The notes under the pieces: model-generated
The model's database searches: none
Told to the model about the DNA's origin: nothing
Seen by the model: the letters and a program-made list of their open reading frames with translations, nothing else
Translations under genes and position numbers: made by a program
Shown here: positions 32,827 through 40,428 of the stretch, in pieces
Layout: each line of letters opens with the position of its first letter
Position numbering within the stretch: position 1 is the first letter of the stretch
Source: Faecalicatena contorta
GTDB taxonomy: Bacteria > Bacillota > Clostridia > Lachnospirales > Lachnospiraceae
Length of the DNA: 64,000 nucleotides
Reading direction: 5' to 3' (one strand)
Assembly (NCBI RefSeq): GCF_039521745.1
Contig: NZ_BAAACT010000069.1

Positions 32827-34815
32827 CTATTTTCCCCCATTCTCCTGGTATAGGGCAGGCTTCTTGGTTTTTAAGCGTCCCCCCTCCGTAATCTCCCGAT
32901 ACTTCAACGCATAATACAATGCCCAGTCCTGATCATTCGCCCAGGGATCATAGTAATGCCCTTTCCTCCCATTCACCCTTTCCGGAAAGACCACGGCACA
33001 GGATGCACAGCCGTCTGCAAAGAACAGGTTCAGGCATCCCCGCAGCGATGCCGAAGCCTGCGCATCCATGCAGTGGTTCCCGGTAACCGCTCCGTATCTG
33101 GCATACTCCACCCCTGTCAGCGCGCTCCAGTAATGCGGAAATGTATCCCCATACATCCTGTTTTTCCCAAACCAATACCCGTCCCAGTGCCGGATCGCGT
33201 TTTCGAAAAGATGGTAATCCGGCTGTCTTCCGTTAAACAATGATAATATGCGTAATTGCCTTTCTGCTTCTCTTAAATACTCTTCCTTCCCGGTTATCTG
33301 GTATCCCTGAAGAAGGCATGACACCGCCGGGGCAACGATACTCTGTTCATAAGAAACCTCCGATGCCGGATAGTACACTCCGTTATTGCAAATATAATCC
33401 GCATGCACCTTGGCATAATGTGCCATTACTTCCGCCTCCCCGGACAAACCTGCTTTCAGCAGCTCTTCCCGGAGTTCATAAACCGGAATTCCGATTGCAT
33501 AAAATTCGGTTCCCCGCTGTTCATAATACCGCTTCATAACCTGATAAGCATCCTCCAGATACTCCTGTTTCTTCCAAAGCCGGTACAGCTCAAGCTGAAA
33601 GACCGCCATCCAGGGATAGTTATACATCCTGTGCCAATCCAGATTATAGGAAATATCGTTGTATACAATCCCCTCACCTCTGCGGTACAACTCTCTGTAG
33701 ACATATGTTACATAATCCTTCAGACTGTTTTCCAGATCCCCATCCCGGCGGCGCTGCAGCCATAAGGCCATCAAAGCCCCCATAGCCAGGCGTTCCCTCC
33801 CCCCGTTATGGTCATCCGCAGTATGTTCGTAATAGCGGCAGTCTTCCTCCCTGTCATAAATCAGATATGCCCCGTCCAGAGAAGTACTGCTGCCGTGAAA
33901 CTGCTGTTTCTCAGCCAGGAATTTGCACCTCCTGTCCACCATATCCTCAAGTCCGGCAGCGCAATACAATAACGCAAAGGTTTCTTTGCCATACATGTTT
34001 ATTCGAAACCGGTATTCCCCTTCTTGTTCTGCCGGATATTCCGCCGATATCCAGAGAACCTCCTTCTCTTTCTTTATAGCAAAAGGAATTTCCCTGGCTC
34101 CCAGCATAATTTTGATTGCCCCTGGATCAGCCTCCCCCTTTACCGCGGCTTTAAAACACATAGTCTCACCGGTAAAATACGTACTCCGCTCTAAAAATAC
34201 TACGGGGAAATGCGGCACCTCCAGTAGCTCACTGTAAAACCGCTCCCTCGTGTCAAACCAGAAAAGTTCCCATTGAACCACCGCCTCCTCCCCCGGTTCG
34301 ATACAGCCGATTACAGGGTGGAGAATAAAGTCCCCCCTGTCGTCACTCCTCTGATTCAGATCCCGTTCGATACTGTATGACCCAATATTCCCCTGCAGGA
34401 GCTTTAACCCCAGGTTTGCTCCCTCCCCGGACATTCGAAGCGCCATAACATAGGCCGCATGATTTCCACAGAACAGGTGCGTATGGCATTTATAAGCAAG
34501 GCACTTCTCCGCCTCCTCGTAGCTGTCATTAAAGGTAGTGCAGATCCCGGTATCCGTCTTTTGCAGAAAAACGGGAAATTTGGAGACATTCTGAAACCGG
34601 TAGGTTTCCTTTAAGTTCCCGGCCTCCGTAAATTCCCTGGACACCTCGGCTTGTATGCCATCCGGGCATATTACCTCCCCCCACAGCCTGCTGCCTTCGA
34701 TCCAGTTCATTCCCGCTTGATCGTCTTTATGTCCTAAAAATGTCAGATAGCCTCCTTCATTTTCCTTTGTCACAAATGCCTGATTCCATTCTCTGTGATC
34801 CGTTTTTATTTTCAT
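32827..34815 (-). CDS. Uncharacterised protein, probable helical-barrel carbohydrate-active enzyme
   Basis: 662 residues with no signal peptide, and I do not recognise the family. The first ~290 residues look beta-rich (EVSREFTEAGNLKETYRF, YTFRI-like strands), the remainder alpha-helical with repeated WMAVFQLELYRLWKKQEY, YYEQRGTEFYAIGIPVYELREELL and GYWFGKNRMYGDTFPHYWSALTG segments. That layout resembles glycosidases or lyases with a helical toroid. The HTADDHNGGRERLAMGALMALWLQ region may be at an active site. It overlaps the SGNH hydrolase by four bases (ATGA) and closes the YesMN-associated transporter locus, so action on an imported oligosaccharide is likely. Substrate unknown. Confidence 0.55.
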   Translation of the reverse strand: MKIKTDHREWNQAFVTKENEGGYLTFLGHKDDQAGMNWIEGSRLWGEVICPDGIQAEVSREFTEAGNLKETYRFQNVSKFPVFLQKTDTGICTTFNDSYEEAEKCLAYKCHTHLFCGNHAAYVMALRMSGEGANLGLKLLQGNIGSYSIERDLNQRSDDRGDFILHPVIGCIEPGEEAVVQWELFWFDTRERFYSELLEVPHFPVVFLERSTYFTGETMCFKAAVKGEADPGAIKIMLGAREIPFAIKKEKEVLWISAEYPAEQEGEYRFRINMYGKETFALLYCAAGLEDMVDRRCKFLAEKQQFHGSSTSLDGAYLIYDREEDCRYYEHTADDHNGGRERLAMGALMALWLQRRRDGDLENSLKDYVTYVYRELYRRGEGIVYNDISYNLDWHRMYNYPWMAVFQLELYRLWKKQEYLEDAYQVMKRYYEQRGTEFYAIGIPVYELREELLKAGLSGEAEVMAHYAKVHADYICNNGVYYPASEVSYEQSIVAPAVSCLLQGYQITGKEEYLREAERQLRILSLFNGRQPDYHLFENAIRHWDGYWFGKNRMYGDTFPHYWSALTGVEYARYGAVTGNHCMDAQASASLRGCLNLFFADGCASCAVVFPERVNGRKGHYYDPWANDQDWALYYALKYREITEGGRLKTKKPALYQENGGK

Positions 34816-35978
34816 ACGTTTCCCCTTTCCCCAAAACACTTATGCATGACTTCCTCAGCCATCAAAATCCCACCTTCTGTATTGGGATGCACGCCGTCTC
34901 CCAGATGCAGCCCTTCCGCCATACGGCATGGATTTACACGGTCTGCAACCGCTCTGTCAAAATCCACAAACCCGTTCGCTAACCTCTGCTCCCGAATCCA
35001 TTGATTACATTCCTGCCGGATATTCTCACATTGGTACGGCCATGCTGCATCTCTGCTCTGGAACGGAGGCAGCGTCCCTATGTAAACCTGCCTTGCTGTT
35101 TTTTTCAGCAGGAAGATCAACTGTGACAGGCCCTGAATCAATTCGCCGGAGGTCACAGCCTCCTCCAGCCGATTCTCACCATATGGCTGCAGTATGTCAT
35201 TTATCCCTTCGAGTATGACTGCAATATCCGTACATCCTCTGTATTGGCCTTCTGCCCGTCCGATGCCGGATCGTCCCATTTCTCTGCCATTTCCCGCAAA
35301 ACGTTCCACCTCCATTGCGTCGCGCAAGACCCGGTTCCCGCATATTCCTCCGTTGATAACCGATACCTTTCCCGGATACTTTCTATAGAGCCGTTCCGCC
35401 AGTGCATCCGAATAAAATGACATATGAGTAAGGGAGTCGCCGAAGAGAAGGATTTCCCGCACATTGCTGTCAGTCAATACCTGGATTTCCGTGAAACCGA
35501 ATATGATTTGAGGTTTTATTGCTTCTTCCTTCACAAATGGAAATATCTCTTCCAGTTCCCTCCCGGCGCTGCTTTCCCCTTCCGGTTGGCGCCTCCTGTA
35601 CCACGCAGACCATTCCCCTGCCGAAAATGTAGTACAGACAGAGCCGATTTCGAGCACTTCACCAACAAAGATATCAACCATAATCTCATTTCCGGCCTGA
35701 ACAGGCAGGTTCACAGCATCACTATAAAATTCTTCACCCGCATGAATGGTTATCTCTGCTCTCCCCTGATACGTAACCGCCTGCTCTCTCCGTCCGTCTG
35801 AAATCCTGACCGCCTGAAAATAAAGCGGCGTATTTCCATAACGATTTGAAAATCTGACTCTTACGCGATTTCCTGAGAGATTATTTTTTGCATACATCCT
35901 GCAGGCCGTTTCTTCTATCCGCCCGATCGTTTTTCCATAGTCAATGGGCTCATACCCCCAGCTGGTTTTCCATTCCAT
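34812..35978 (-). CDS. SGNH/GDSL-family hydrolase with N-terminal beta domain
   Basis: 388-residue esterase-like protein without signal peptide. An N-terminal beta-rich domain (~1-165: RVRFSNRYGNTPLYFQAVRIS) precedes an SGNH hydrolase domain. The nucleophile block is ILLFGDSLTHMSFYSD (~172), then INGGICGNRVLRD, EGINDILQP and a C-terminal DGVHPN with the Asp-x-x-His pair. Such proteins often remove acetyl groups from glycans. It follows the permease genes by 17 bases and is translationally coupled to the next gene, so deacetylation of a transported oligosaccharide is a plausible role. Confidence 0.82.
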   Translation of the reverse strand: MEWKTSWGYEPIDYGKTIGRIEETACRMYAKNNLSGNRVRVRFSNRYGNTPLYFQAVRISDGRREQAVTYQGRAEITIHAGEEFYSDAVNLPVQAGNEIMVDIFVGEVLEIGSVCTTFSAGEWSAWYRRRQPEGESSAGRELEEIFPFVKEEAIKPQIIFGFTEIQVLTDSNVREILLFGDSLTHMSFYSDALAERLYRKYPGKVSVINGGICGNRVLRDAMEVERFAGNGREMGRSGIGRAEGQYRGCTDIAVILEGINDILQPYGENRLEEAVTSGELIQGLSQLIFLLKKTARQVYIGTLPPFQSRDAAWPYQCENIRQECNQWIREQRLANGFVDFDRAVADRVNPCRMAEGLHLGDGVHPNTEGGILMAEEVMHKCFGERGNV

Positions 35979-35995
35979 CCTGCCGACACTCCTTC

Positions 35996-36829
35996 CTAAC
36001 CCTTGACTGACCCGGCCATTACACCGCTAATGATGAATCTCTGCATGAAGAGATAAAAGACCAGAAGAGGCAGTACGCCCAGCACCATCATCGGGAACAG
36101 GCTGGTCCAGTCCGTGGAAAACTGGCCGATGTTCCGGTAAACCTCCTGCAGGATGACATCGTTTTCCCTTGTCTGTAAGAAGTACAGCGGCCCCATAAAA
36201 TCATTCCATACATTCAATGTGTTCAAAATCGCCACGGTAGCAATCACCGGCTTAAGCAGCGGAAATGTGATCGTTGAAAATGTCCGGAATACTCCCGCGC
36301 CGTCGATCTTGGCAGCCTCCTCCAGCTCAATCGGGACGGTGGAGATGAAGTTTTTCATCAAAAATGTGGCAAATGGAATATTAATTGCAATATCGATTAA
36401 AATAACAGCCAGCAGCGAGTTCATAAGCCCCATCCCGCGGATCAGCTTGTAAAGTCCCATGATTGACATCTGATAGGGAAACATCATGCCTGATAAGATC
36501 AGCAGGAATACGAACTGTGTGATTCTATATTTTCCTTTTCGGTTCAGTACATATCCGCACATGGAGCTGGTAAATATAATTCCCACAACCGAACATGCCG
36601 TGATGATCAGCGTATTTTTAAATGCCCGTGGATACTGCATATCCTGAAATGCCTTTATGTAACCGCTAAAATCTATAGAGGACGGAAGTCCCATCGGATT
36701 CAGGGCAGCCTCGGCCCCTGATTTGAAAGTAGTCACAATCAGATAATAGACCGGAATCAGGACAACAACCGCCAGCGCGATTAAAACCAAATGCTTCAAA
36801 ACGTTGATATAGATCTTTTTCTTTTTCAT
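35996..36829 (-). CDS. Carbohydrate ABC transporter permease (MalG/LplC type)
   Basis: Membrane permease of 277 residues with six helices. The EAA loop reads EEAAKIDGAGVFRTFSTITFPLLKP. The start codon overlaps the stop of the upstream permease (TAATG), showing tight coupling. It forms the inner-membrane channel with its partner; the ATPase is not encoded here and is probably a shared MsmK-type protein elsewhere. Confidence 0.9.
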   Translation of the reverse strand: MKKKKIYINVLKHLVLIALAVVVLIPVYYLIVTTFKSGAEAALNPMGLPSSIDFSGYIKAFQDMQYPRAFKNTLIITACSVVGIIFTSSMCGYVLNRKGKYRITQFVFLLILSGMMFPYQMSIMGLYKLIRGMGLMNSLLAVILIDIAINIPFATFLMKNFISTVPIELEEAAKIDGAGVFRTFSTITFPLLKPVIATVAILNTLNVWNDFMGPLYFLQTRENDVILQEVYRNIGQFSTDWTSLFPMMVLGVLPLLVFYLFMQRFIISGVMAGSVKG

Positions 36830-37716
36830 TATCCCAGCCGATCCTCCCATTTCTTAAATACTCCCAGCATCACTGCCGCAACCAGCATGCTGACTAACAA
36901 AAATACCATTCCAAAGGCCGATGCATACCCATAATTTCCATCCGAAAACTTGGAGAACATCAGGGACAGAATCGTCTCCGTCTGATGTGCCGGTCCCCCG
37001 TTTGTAGTTGCCAGAATCAGGTCAAATATCTTCAGGCCCGATATAGTACTCGTTACAAAATTGATCTTAATGGCCGGCGCCAGTCCCGGAATTGTAATGT
37101 GCCAGAACTTCTGCAATCCGTTCGCCCCATCCACCGAGGCGGCCTCATACAGCTCTTCACTAATGCTTTGTAAACTGCCCAGATAAATCACCATGGACCA
37201 GCCAAACCACTGCCACACAGAAATCGTAATAATAGCGAACAGTGCAATTTGCGCATTGCCCAGAAAATTCACCTTCTCAAATCCCATTCCGGTAAGTACC
37301 TGGTTGATAAAACCGTAGTCGCTGGAGGACATCAGATATTTCCACAGATAACCGACAACCAAAGTGCTCAAAACTGCCGGCGCAAAGTAAATGGCGCGGT
37401 AGATATTGCTCCCTTTGATTTTTGAATTCAGAAATACCGATACGGGCAAAGAGATCAGGCTCTGTACGGTAACCGTCACAAAAGCAAAAATAAGTGTGTT
37501 TTTGATTCCCTTTGCCAGAATAGGGTCGTCAAATATTTTCCTATAATTCTCTAAGCCGTTAAATGTAATCTCCTGCGAAAAATTAGTCCAGCTGTAAAAA
37601 CTGTACTTTGCGGTAAATATTAGCGGCAGAATAAAAAACGTGACAAAAACCAGAAGCGCCGGAAGTACCATAATCACATAGGGCGCGCCATTTTTCACCT
37701 TGTATGCCTTCTTCAT
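36829..37716 (-). CDS. Carbohydrate ABC transporter permease (MalF/UgpA type)
   Basis: Membrane permease of 295 residues with six helices. The EAA loop is EELYEAASVDGANGLQKFWHITIPGLAP. GAAAGGAAGAGG-type purines precede the ATG. Its binding lipoprotein lies 1.3 kb upstream, beyond an inserted plus-strand cassette, and the gene has its own promoter and activator-like site at 37756-37818. Confidence 0.9.
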   Translation of the reverse strand: MKKAYKVKNGAPYVIMVLPALLVFVTFFILPLIFTAKYSFYSWTNFSQEITFNGLENYRKIFDDPILAKGIKNTLIFAFVTVTVQSLISLPVSVFLNSKIKGSNIYRAIYFAPAVLSTLVVGYLWKYLMSSSDYGFINQVLTGMGFEKVNFLGNAQIALFAIITISVWQWFGWSMVIYLGSLQSISEELYEAASVDGANGLQKFWHITIPGLAPAIKINFVTSTISGLKIFDLILATTNGGPAHQTETILSLMFSKFSDGNYGYASAFGMVFLLVSMLVAAVMLGVFKKWEDRLG

Positions 37717-37755
37717 TTTTTCCTCTTCCTTTCAAACCATCTCTTTTATAATTTC

Positions 37756-37818
37756 ATTATAAGATGGAGGAATATCCGTTTATATAATAAATTTTTTAGC
37801 TAATCATCAAATTTTTTA
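37756..37818 (-). promoter_or_regulatory. Permease promoter with twin direct repeats (candidate YesN site)
   Basis: Minus-strand -10 TATAAT (37756-37761) with a weak -35 (TATAAA). Upstream are two direct copies of TAAAAAATTT (plus strand AAATTTTTTA at 37789-37798 and 37809-37818), 20 bases apart. The same layout, with similar bases and nearly the same distance to the -10, occurs before the binding lipoprotein at 40366-40428. Confidence 0.55.
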
Positions 37819-37900
37819 TCAAATCTACATATAATAATAGTGAACTCAATATTACATTCACGGAGAGTTCAAAAAGAGTTCAAAAAAACTTTTAGATATC

Positions 37901-37928
37901 TTGACTTAAAGCTTATTTGTGCTATAAT
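37901..37928 (+). promoter_or_regulatory. Promoter of the raiA-like RNA
   Basis: -35 TTGACT (37901-37906), 16-base spacer and -10 TATAAT (37923-37928) on the plus strand, diverging from the permease gene. Confidence 0.7.
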
Positions 37929-37933
37929 GCTGT

Positions 37934-38110
37934 TAGAGGATAGCGGCAGTGATCAGCTATCGTAGGTGTTGAAGCAATTGACTGTGTCGGCATGCAGCTG
38001 ATTGTGGAACCTGCCCGTGGGTTATGCGGTAACCACAAGCCGAATAGATTCTTAGTAATCGAACGAAAACGCATTAATGGGGCCTTGCTCATGCAAGGTC
38101 TCATTTATTA
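37934..38110 (+). ncRNA. Structured non-coding RNA, probably raiA-type
   Basis: About 170 nt between a consensus promoter and an intrinsic terminator (GGCCTTGC / GCAAGGTC then TCATTT, 38079-38105). Hairpins include GATAGC/GCTATC (37939-37961) and GTGGGTTA-TGCGG-TAACCAC (38017-38036). ATCAGCT in the first loop region can pair with AGCTGAT at 37996-38002. The blend of conserved-looking single strands (GGAACCTGCC, ACCACAAGCCGAA, AATCGAACGAAAACGC) matches my memory of the raiA motif RNAs of Firmicutes, though I cannot run a covariance search. It carries no reading frame and sits between the permease and nuclease genes. Confidence 0.6.
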
Positions 38111-38134
38111 TCTGAGCACTCTATCTTTCTTTGA

Positions 38135-38785
38135 ATGGGGGGACAATATCTGACATCTTCAACAAATGATATTTTTTATCAGGCTGCTTCTGTTTGGAAC
38201 GAACTAACAGATTATAAGTATGTTTTCACCTATGGTTATAAAAACAAACTCTATACTATTAACCTCACCTTTTTATCCGAAGATTTTCCTCATCTCGCAG
38301 GTTTTCAATATCTCAAAGATCTCTCTCTACCAAAATATAATCGCAAAAAAATTATTTCCCAAATTCTTGATGGTACAATAAAACTGGAGCAAATCCAGAA
38401 AGCTGCTCAATACAATGAAATGGTAGTTCCCAGGCTGGAAGCATTAGTCCGAATTAAGGATACTCTTGACAATGAATTTATGCTTTTTTCATATATGCCA
38501 CGTATGTACCCTTTTTATACACAAATAAAAGCGGATTACCTCATTTCCTCTCGCACAGATATAAAAAGTTTTGTATTCATAATCCAATCAAATGCAGATG
38601 GCTCTGCTAAATGTGATTTTTCATGTTGTTCAACCTTTAAACAAGGGGCTCGTGATTATGAATCAAATCAACGACCTCGCTCCTTATTAAAAAAAGAACG
38701 TATACATATTAGTTCCTGCTCATCTACTATTCTTTTAGACAAACTAACACCTCAAGTCGAATTCAAAGATAATAAGATTTCCTAA
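38135..38785 (+). CDS. PBECR4-type nuclease-domain protein
   Basis: About 216 residues resembling the PBECR4 domain of the barnase/EndoU/colicin-E5/RelE-like nuclease group. Typical blocks: NDIFYQAASVWNELTDYKYVFTYG near the start, FPHLAGFQYLKDLSLP (~50), FMLFSYMPRMYPFYTQIKADYLISS (~120-145) and RDYESNQRPRSLLKKE (~180). The ATG at 38135 has no ribosome site; a CTG codon at 38150 with GGGGGGA upstream would give the usual family N-terminus. No antitoxin-like partner is visible. AT-rich codon use differs from the flanking transporter genes and suggests acquisition. RNase activity is inferred from the family name, not shown. Confidence 0.65.
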   Translation: MGGQYLTSSTNDIFYQAASVWNELTDYKYVFTYGYKNKLYTINLTFLSEDFPHLAGFQYLKDLSLPKYNRKKIISQILDGTIKLEQIQKAAQYNEMVVPRLEALVRIKDTLDNEFMLFSYMPRMYPFYTQIKADYLISSRTDIKSFVFIIQSNADGSAKCDFSCCSTFKQGARDYESNQRPRSLLKKERIHISSCSSTILLDKLTPQVEFKDNKIS

Positions 38786-38970
38786 TCCCACTATTTAACT
38801 AATACTTTAATTTCTACCCGTTTCCGTTCTCGAGCTGTTTTTTCAGACTGCTTGTACTCATAGATTCAACCTATGGTAATTGTTTTTGATTTTATTTTTC
38901 AACTGTTGCGCTCAAGCCATTAACAACAAGAGTTTTCACAAGGAAAGTCTTTTCTTATAAATCGTAAAAA

Positions 38971-38999
38971 CAGGCTGTACAAGATCCCGTACAGCCTGC
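38971..38999 (-). terminator. Terminator of the binding lipoprotein gene
   Basis: AGGCTGTAC and GTACAGCCT pair around GGGATCTT; on the minus strand GTTTTTACG follows. The rest of 38786-39029 contains nothing I recognise. Confidence 0.7.
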
Positions 39000-39029
39000 C
39001 GCTTTTATTTCTTACTATATTTACTATCC

Positions 39030-40322
39030 TTACTCATATCGAACCGAATCCGCCTTAGCGTCCATTGCCTTTACATAGTCATCCGGTGTTAAGTCTCCCG
39101 ATACCATCCCCTGGATCTGTGCAATGGATTCATTAATCATTGTCTGAGAAGGCATATTGACAGACCAGCGGTCCCAATTGACAGCAATATTGCCTGCCTC
39201 GACGCACTCTGCAATCTCTGCATATTCATCCGGAAGTTCAGTCTCCACACCCTTTCTGTAACTCGGTGATCCCGGGTTCGCATCAATAAACGCCTGCTGC
39301 ACCTCCACAGAAGCAAATGCCTCCAATGTCTTTTCAGCGCCCTCTTTGTTTGCCGCATTTACATTGATCCCAAGGCTTGCAGCCGGACCGCCGCCGGTAA
39401 ATACATTTTCGCCGCTTTCGCTCAGCTGCGGCATCAGGCCAAAGTTCACGCCTGCTTCCTTGATCTCCGTATACTGCCAAGGCCCTCCATTGAAGAACGC
39501 AACATCCCCCGCTTTAAATGTATTCAGTGCATCCTGATTGGAAATCCCAAGCATTTCCGGTGTGATAATTTTTTTCTCAATTAATGTATACCATTTTTTA
39601 ACACAGTCATTGATATTTCCATCCAGCGTAGCCTCGCCTGCGGCAAATTTTGCATCGAAATCGATACCGTCAGGATTGTCGGTATTATTGTGATAAAATG
39701 AATTTTCCAGATAACCCATCAGGGACGCCTGCGCCGTATCCGCGTCTGCGAGCCCGAATCCCATAGCCTGATGCCCTGCCGCCTGGATCTTCTCACATGC
39801 TGCCACAAATTCATCAAATGTCTTTGGTACCTCTACATTACATTCTGATAAAATATCTTTGTTATACCACATACCGGCAAACCAGCCGTAGGACGGGATC
39901 CCGTATACTTTTCCATCCTTGCTTGCGAGAGAAAGCCCCGCTTCGCTGAATTCTTTTACATAATCCTTGTCCGTAATTTCTTCCACATTTCCCGCCTTAA
40001 CTCTCGCCGGGAACTCGGCTCCGTCCAGCACGATGTCCGGGCCTTCACCCGATGCCAGCTGGGTACCAAGCACATTGTTATAGTCTGAAAGTGCAACGTA
40101 GGTATACTCCAGTGTATATGCGCCGTCAAGCTGTTCATTCACGGCATTGATTACACCCTCCATATCATCCTCGTCGTACCAGCCCATTATGCTGACCGTT
40201 TTGTTTTCTGTTTCTTTCTTTTCGCCTTTGGATGTGTCTTCTTCTTTTCCGCCGCAACCCGCCATCATTGCTGTTGCCATAACCGCTGCAAGTAAAATAC
40301 TAAGTACTTTTTTCTTTTTCAT
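39030..40322 (-). CDS. Carbohydrate-binding lipoprotein (MalE/UgpB class)
   Basis: Extracytoplasmic solute-binding lipoprotein of 430 residues. The signal peptide MKKKKVLSILLAAVMATAMMAGCGG ends at the lipobox cysteine (~23). The mature domain shows the class pattern ASGEGPDIVL, GKVYGIPSYGWFAGMWYNKDI and VAFFNGGPWQY. AGGGG precedes the ATG at 40322. It follows YesM and should deliver an oligosaccharide to the two permeases located beyond the inserted RNA/nuclease cassette. A terminator follows it, so the permeases need their own promoter. Confidence 0.9.
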   Translation of the reverse strand: MKKKKVLSILLAAVMATAMMAGCGGKEEDTSKGEKKETENKTVSIMGWYDEDDMEGVINAVNEQLDGAYTLEYTYVALSDYNNVLGTQLASGEGPDIVLDGAEFPARVKAGNVEEITDKDYVKEFSEAGLSLASKDGKVYGIPSYGWFAGMWYNKDILSECNVEVPKTFDEFVAACEKIQAAGHQAMGFGLADADTAQASLMGYLENSFYHNNTDNPDGIDFDAKFAAGEATLDGNINDCVKKWYTLIEKKIITPEMLGISNQDALNTFKAGDVAFFNGGPWQYTEIKEAGVNFGLMPQLSESGENVFTGGGPAASLGINVNAANKEGAEKTLEAFASVEVQQAFIDANPGSPSYRKGVETELPDEYAEIAECVEAGNIAVNWDRWSVNMPSQTMINESIAQIQGMVSGDLTPDDYVKAMDAKADSVRYE

Positions 40323-40365
40323 AGCAATCCCCTTTCTTTTTTGATGTCTCCTTTGGTATATATTC

Positions 40366-40428
40366 ATTATAGCTATGGCATTCTTTTGAAAAAATAATAA
40401 AATTTTTAACTGGTTATCAACTTTTTAA
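40366..40428 (-). promoter_or_regulatory. Binding-protein promoter with twin direct repeats (candidate YesN site)
   Basis: -10 TATAAT at 40366-40371 on the minus strand, poor -35, and two direct repeats (plus strand AAATTTTTAA at 40400-40409 and AACTTTTTAA at 40419-40428) 19 bases apart, five bases upstream of the -35 position. The second repeat overlaps the yesM stop codon. AraC-family activators typically bind such repeats. Confidence 0.55.

Noticed and set aside
37922..38104. 60-codon minus-strand frame over the raiA-like RNA
   Set aside because: Promoter, terminator and hairpins on the plus strand explain the stretch; no ribosome site for the frame.
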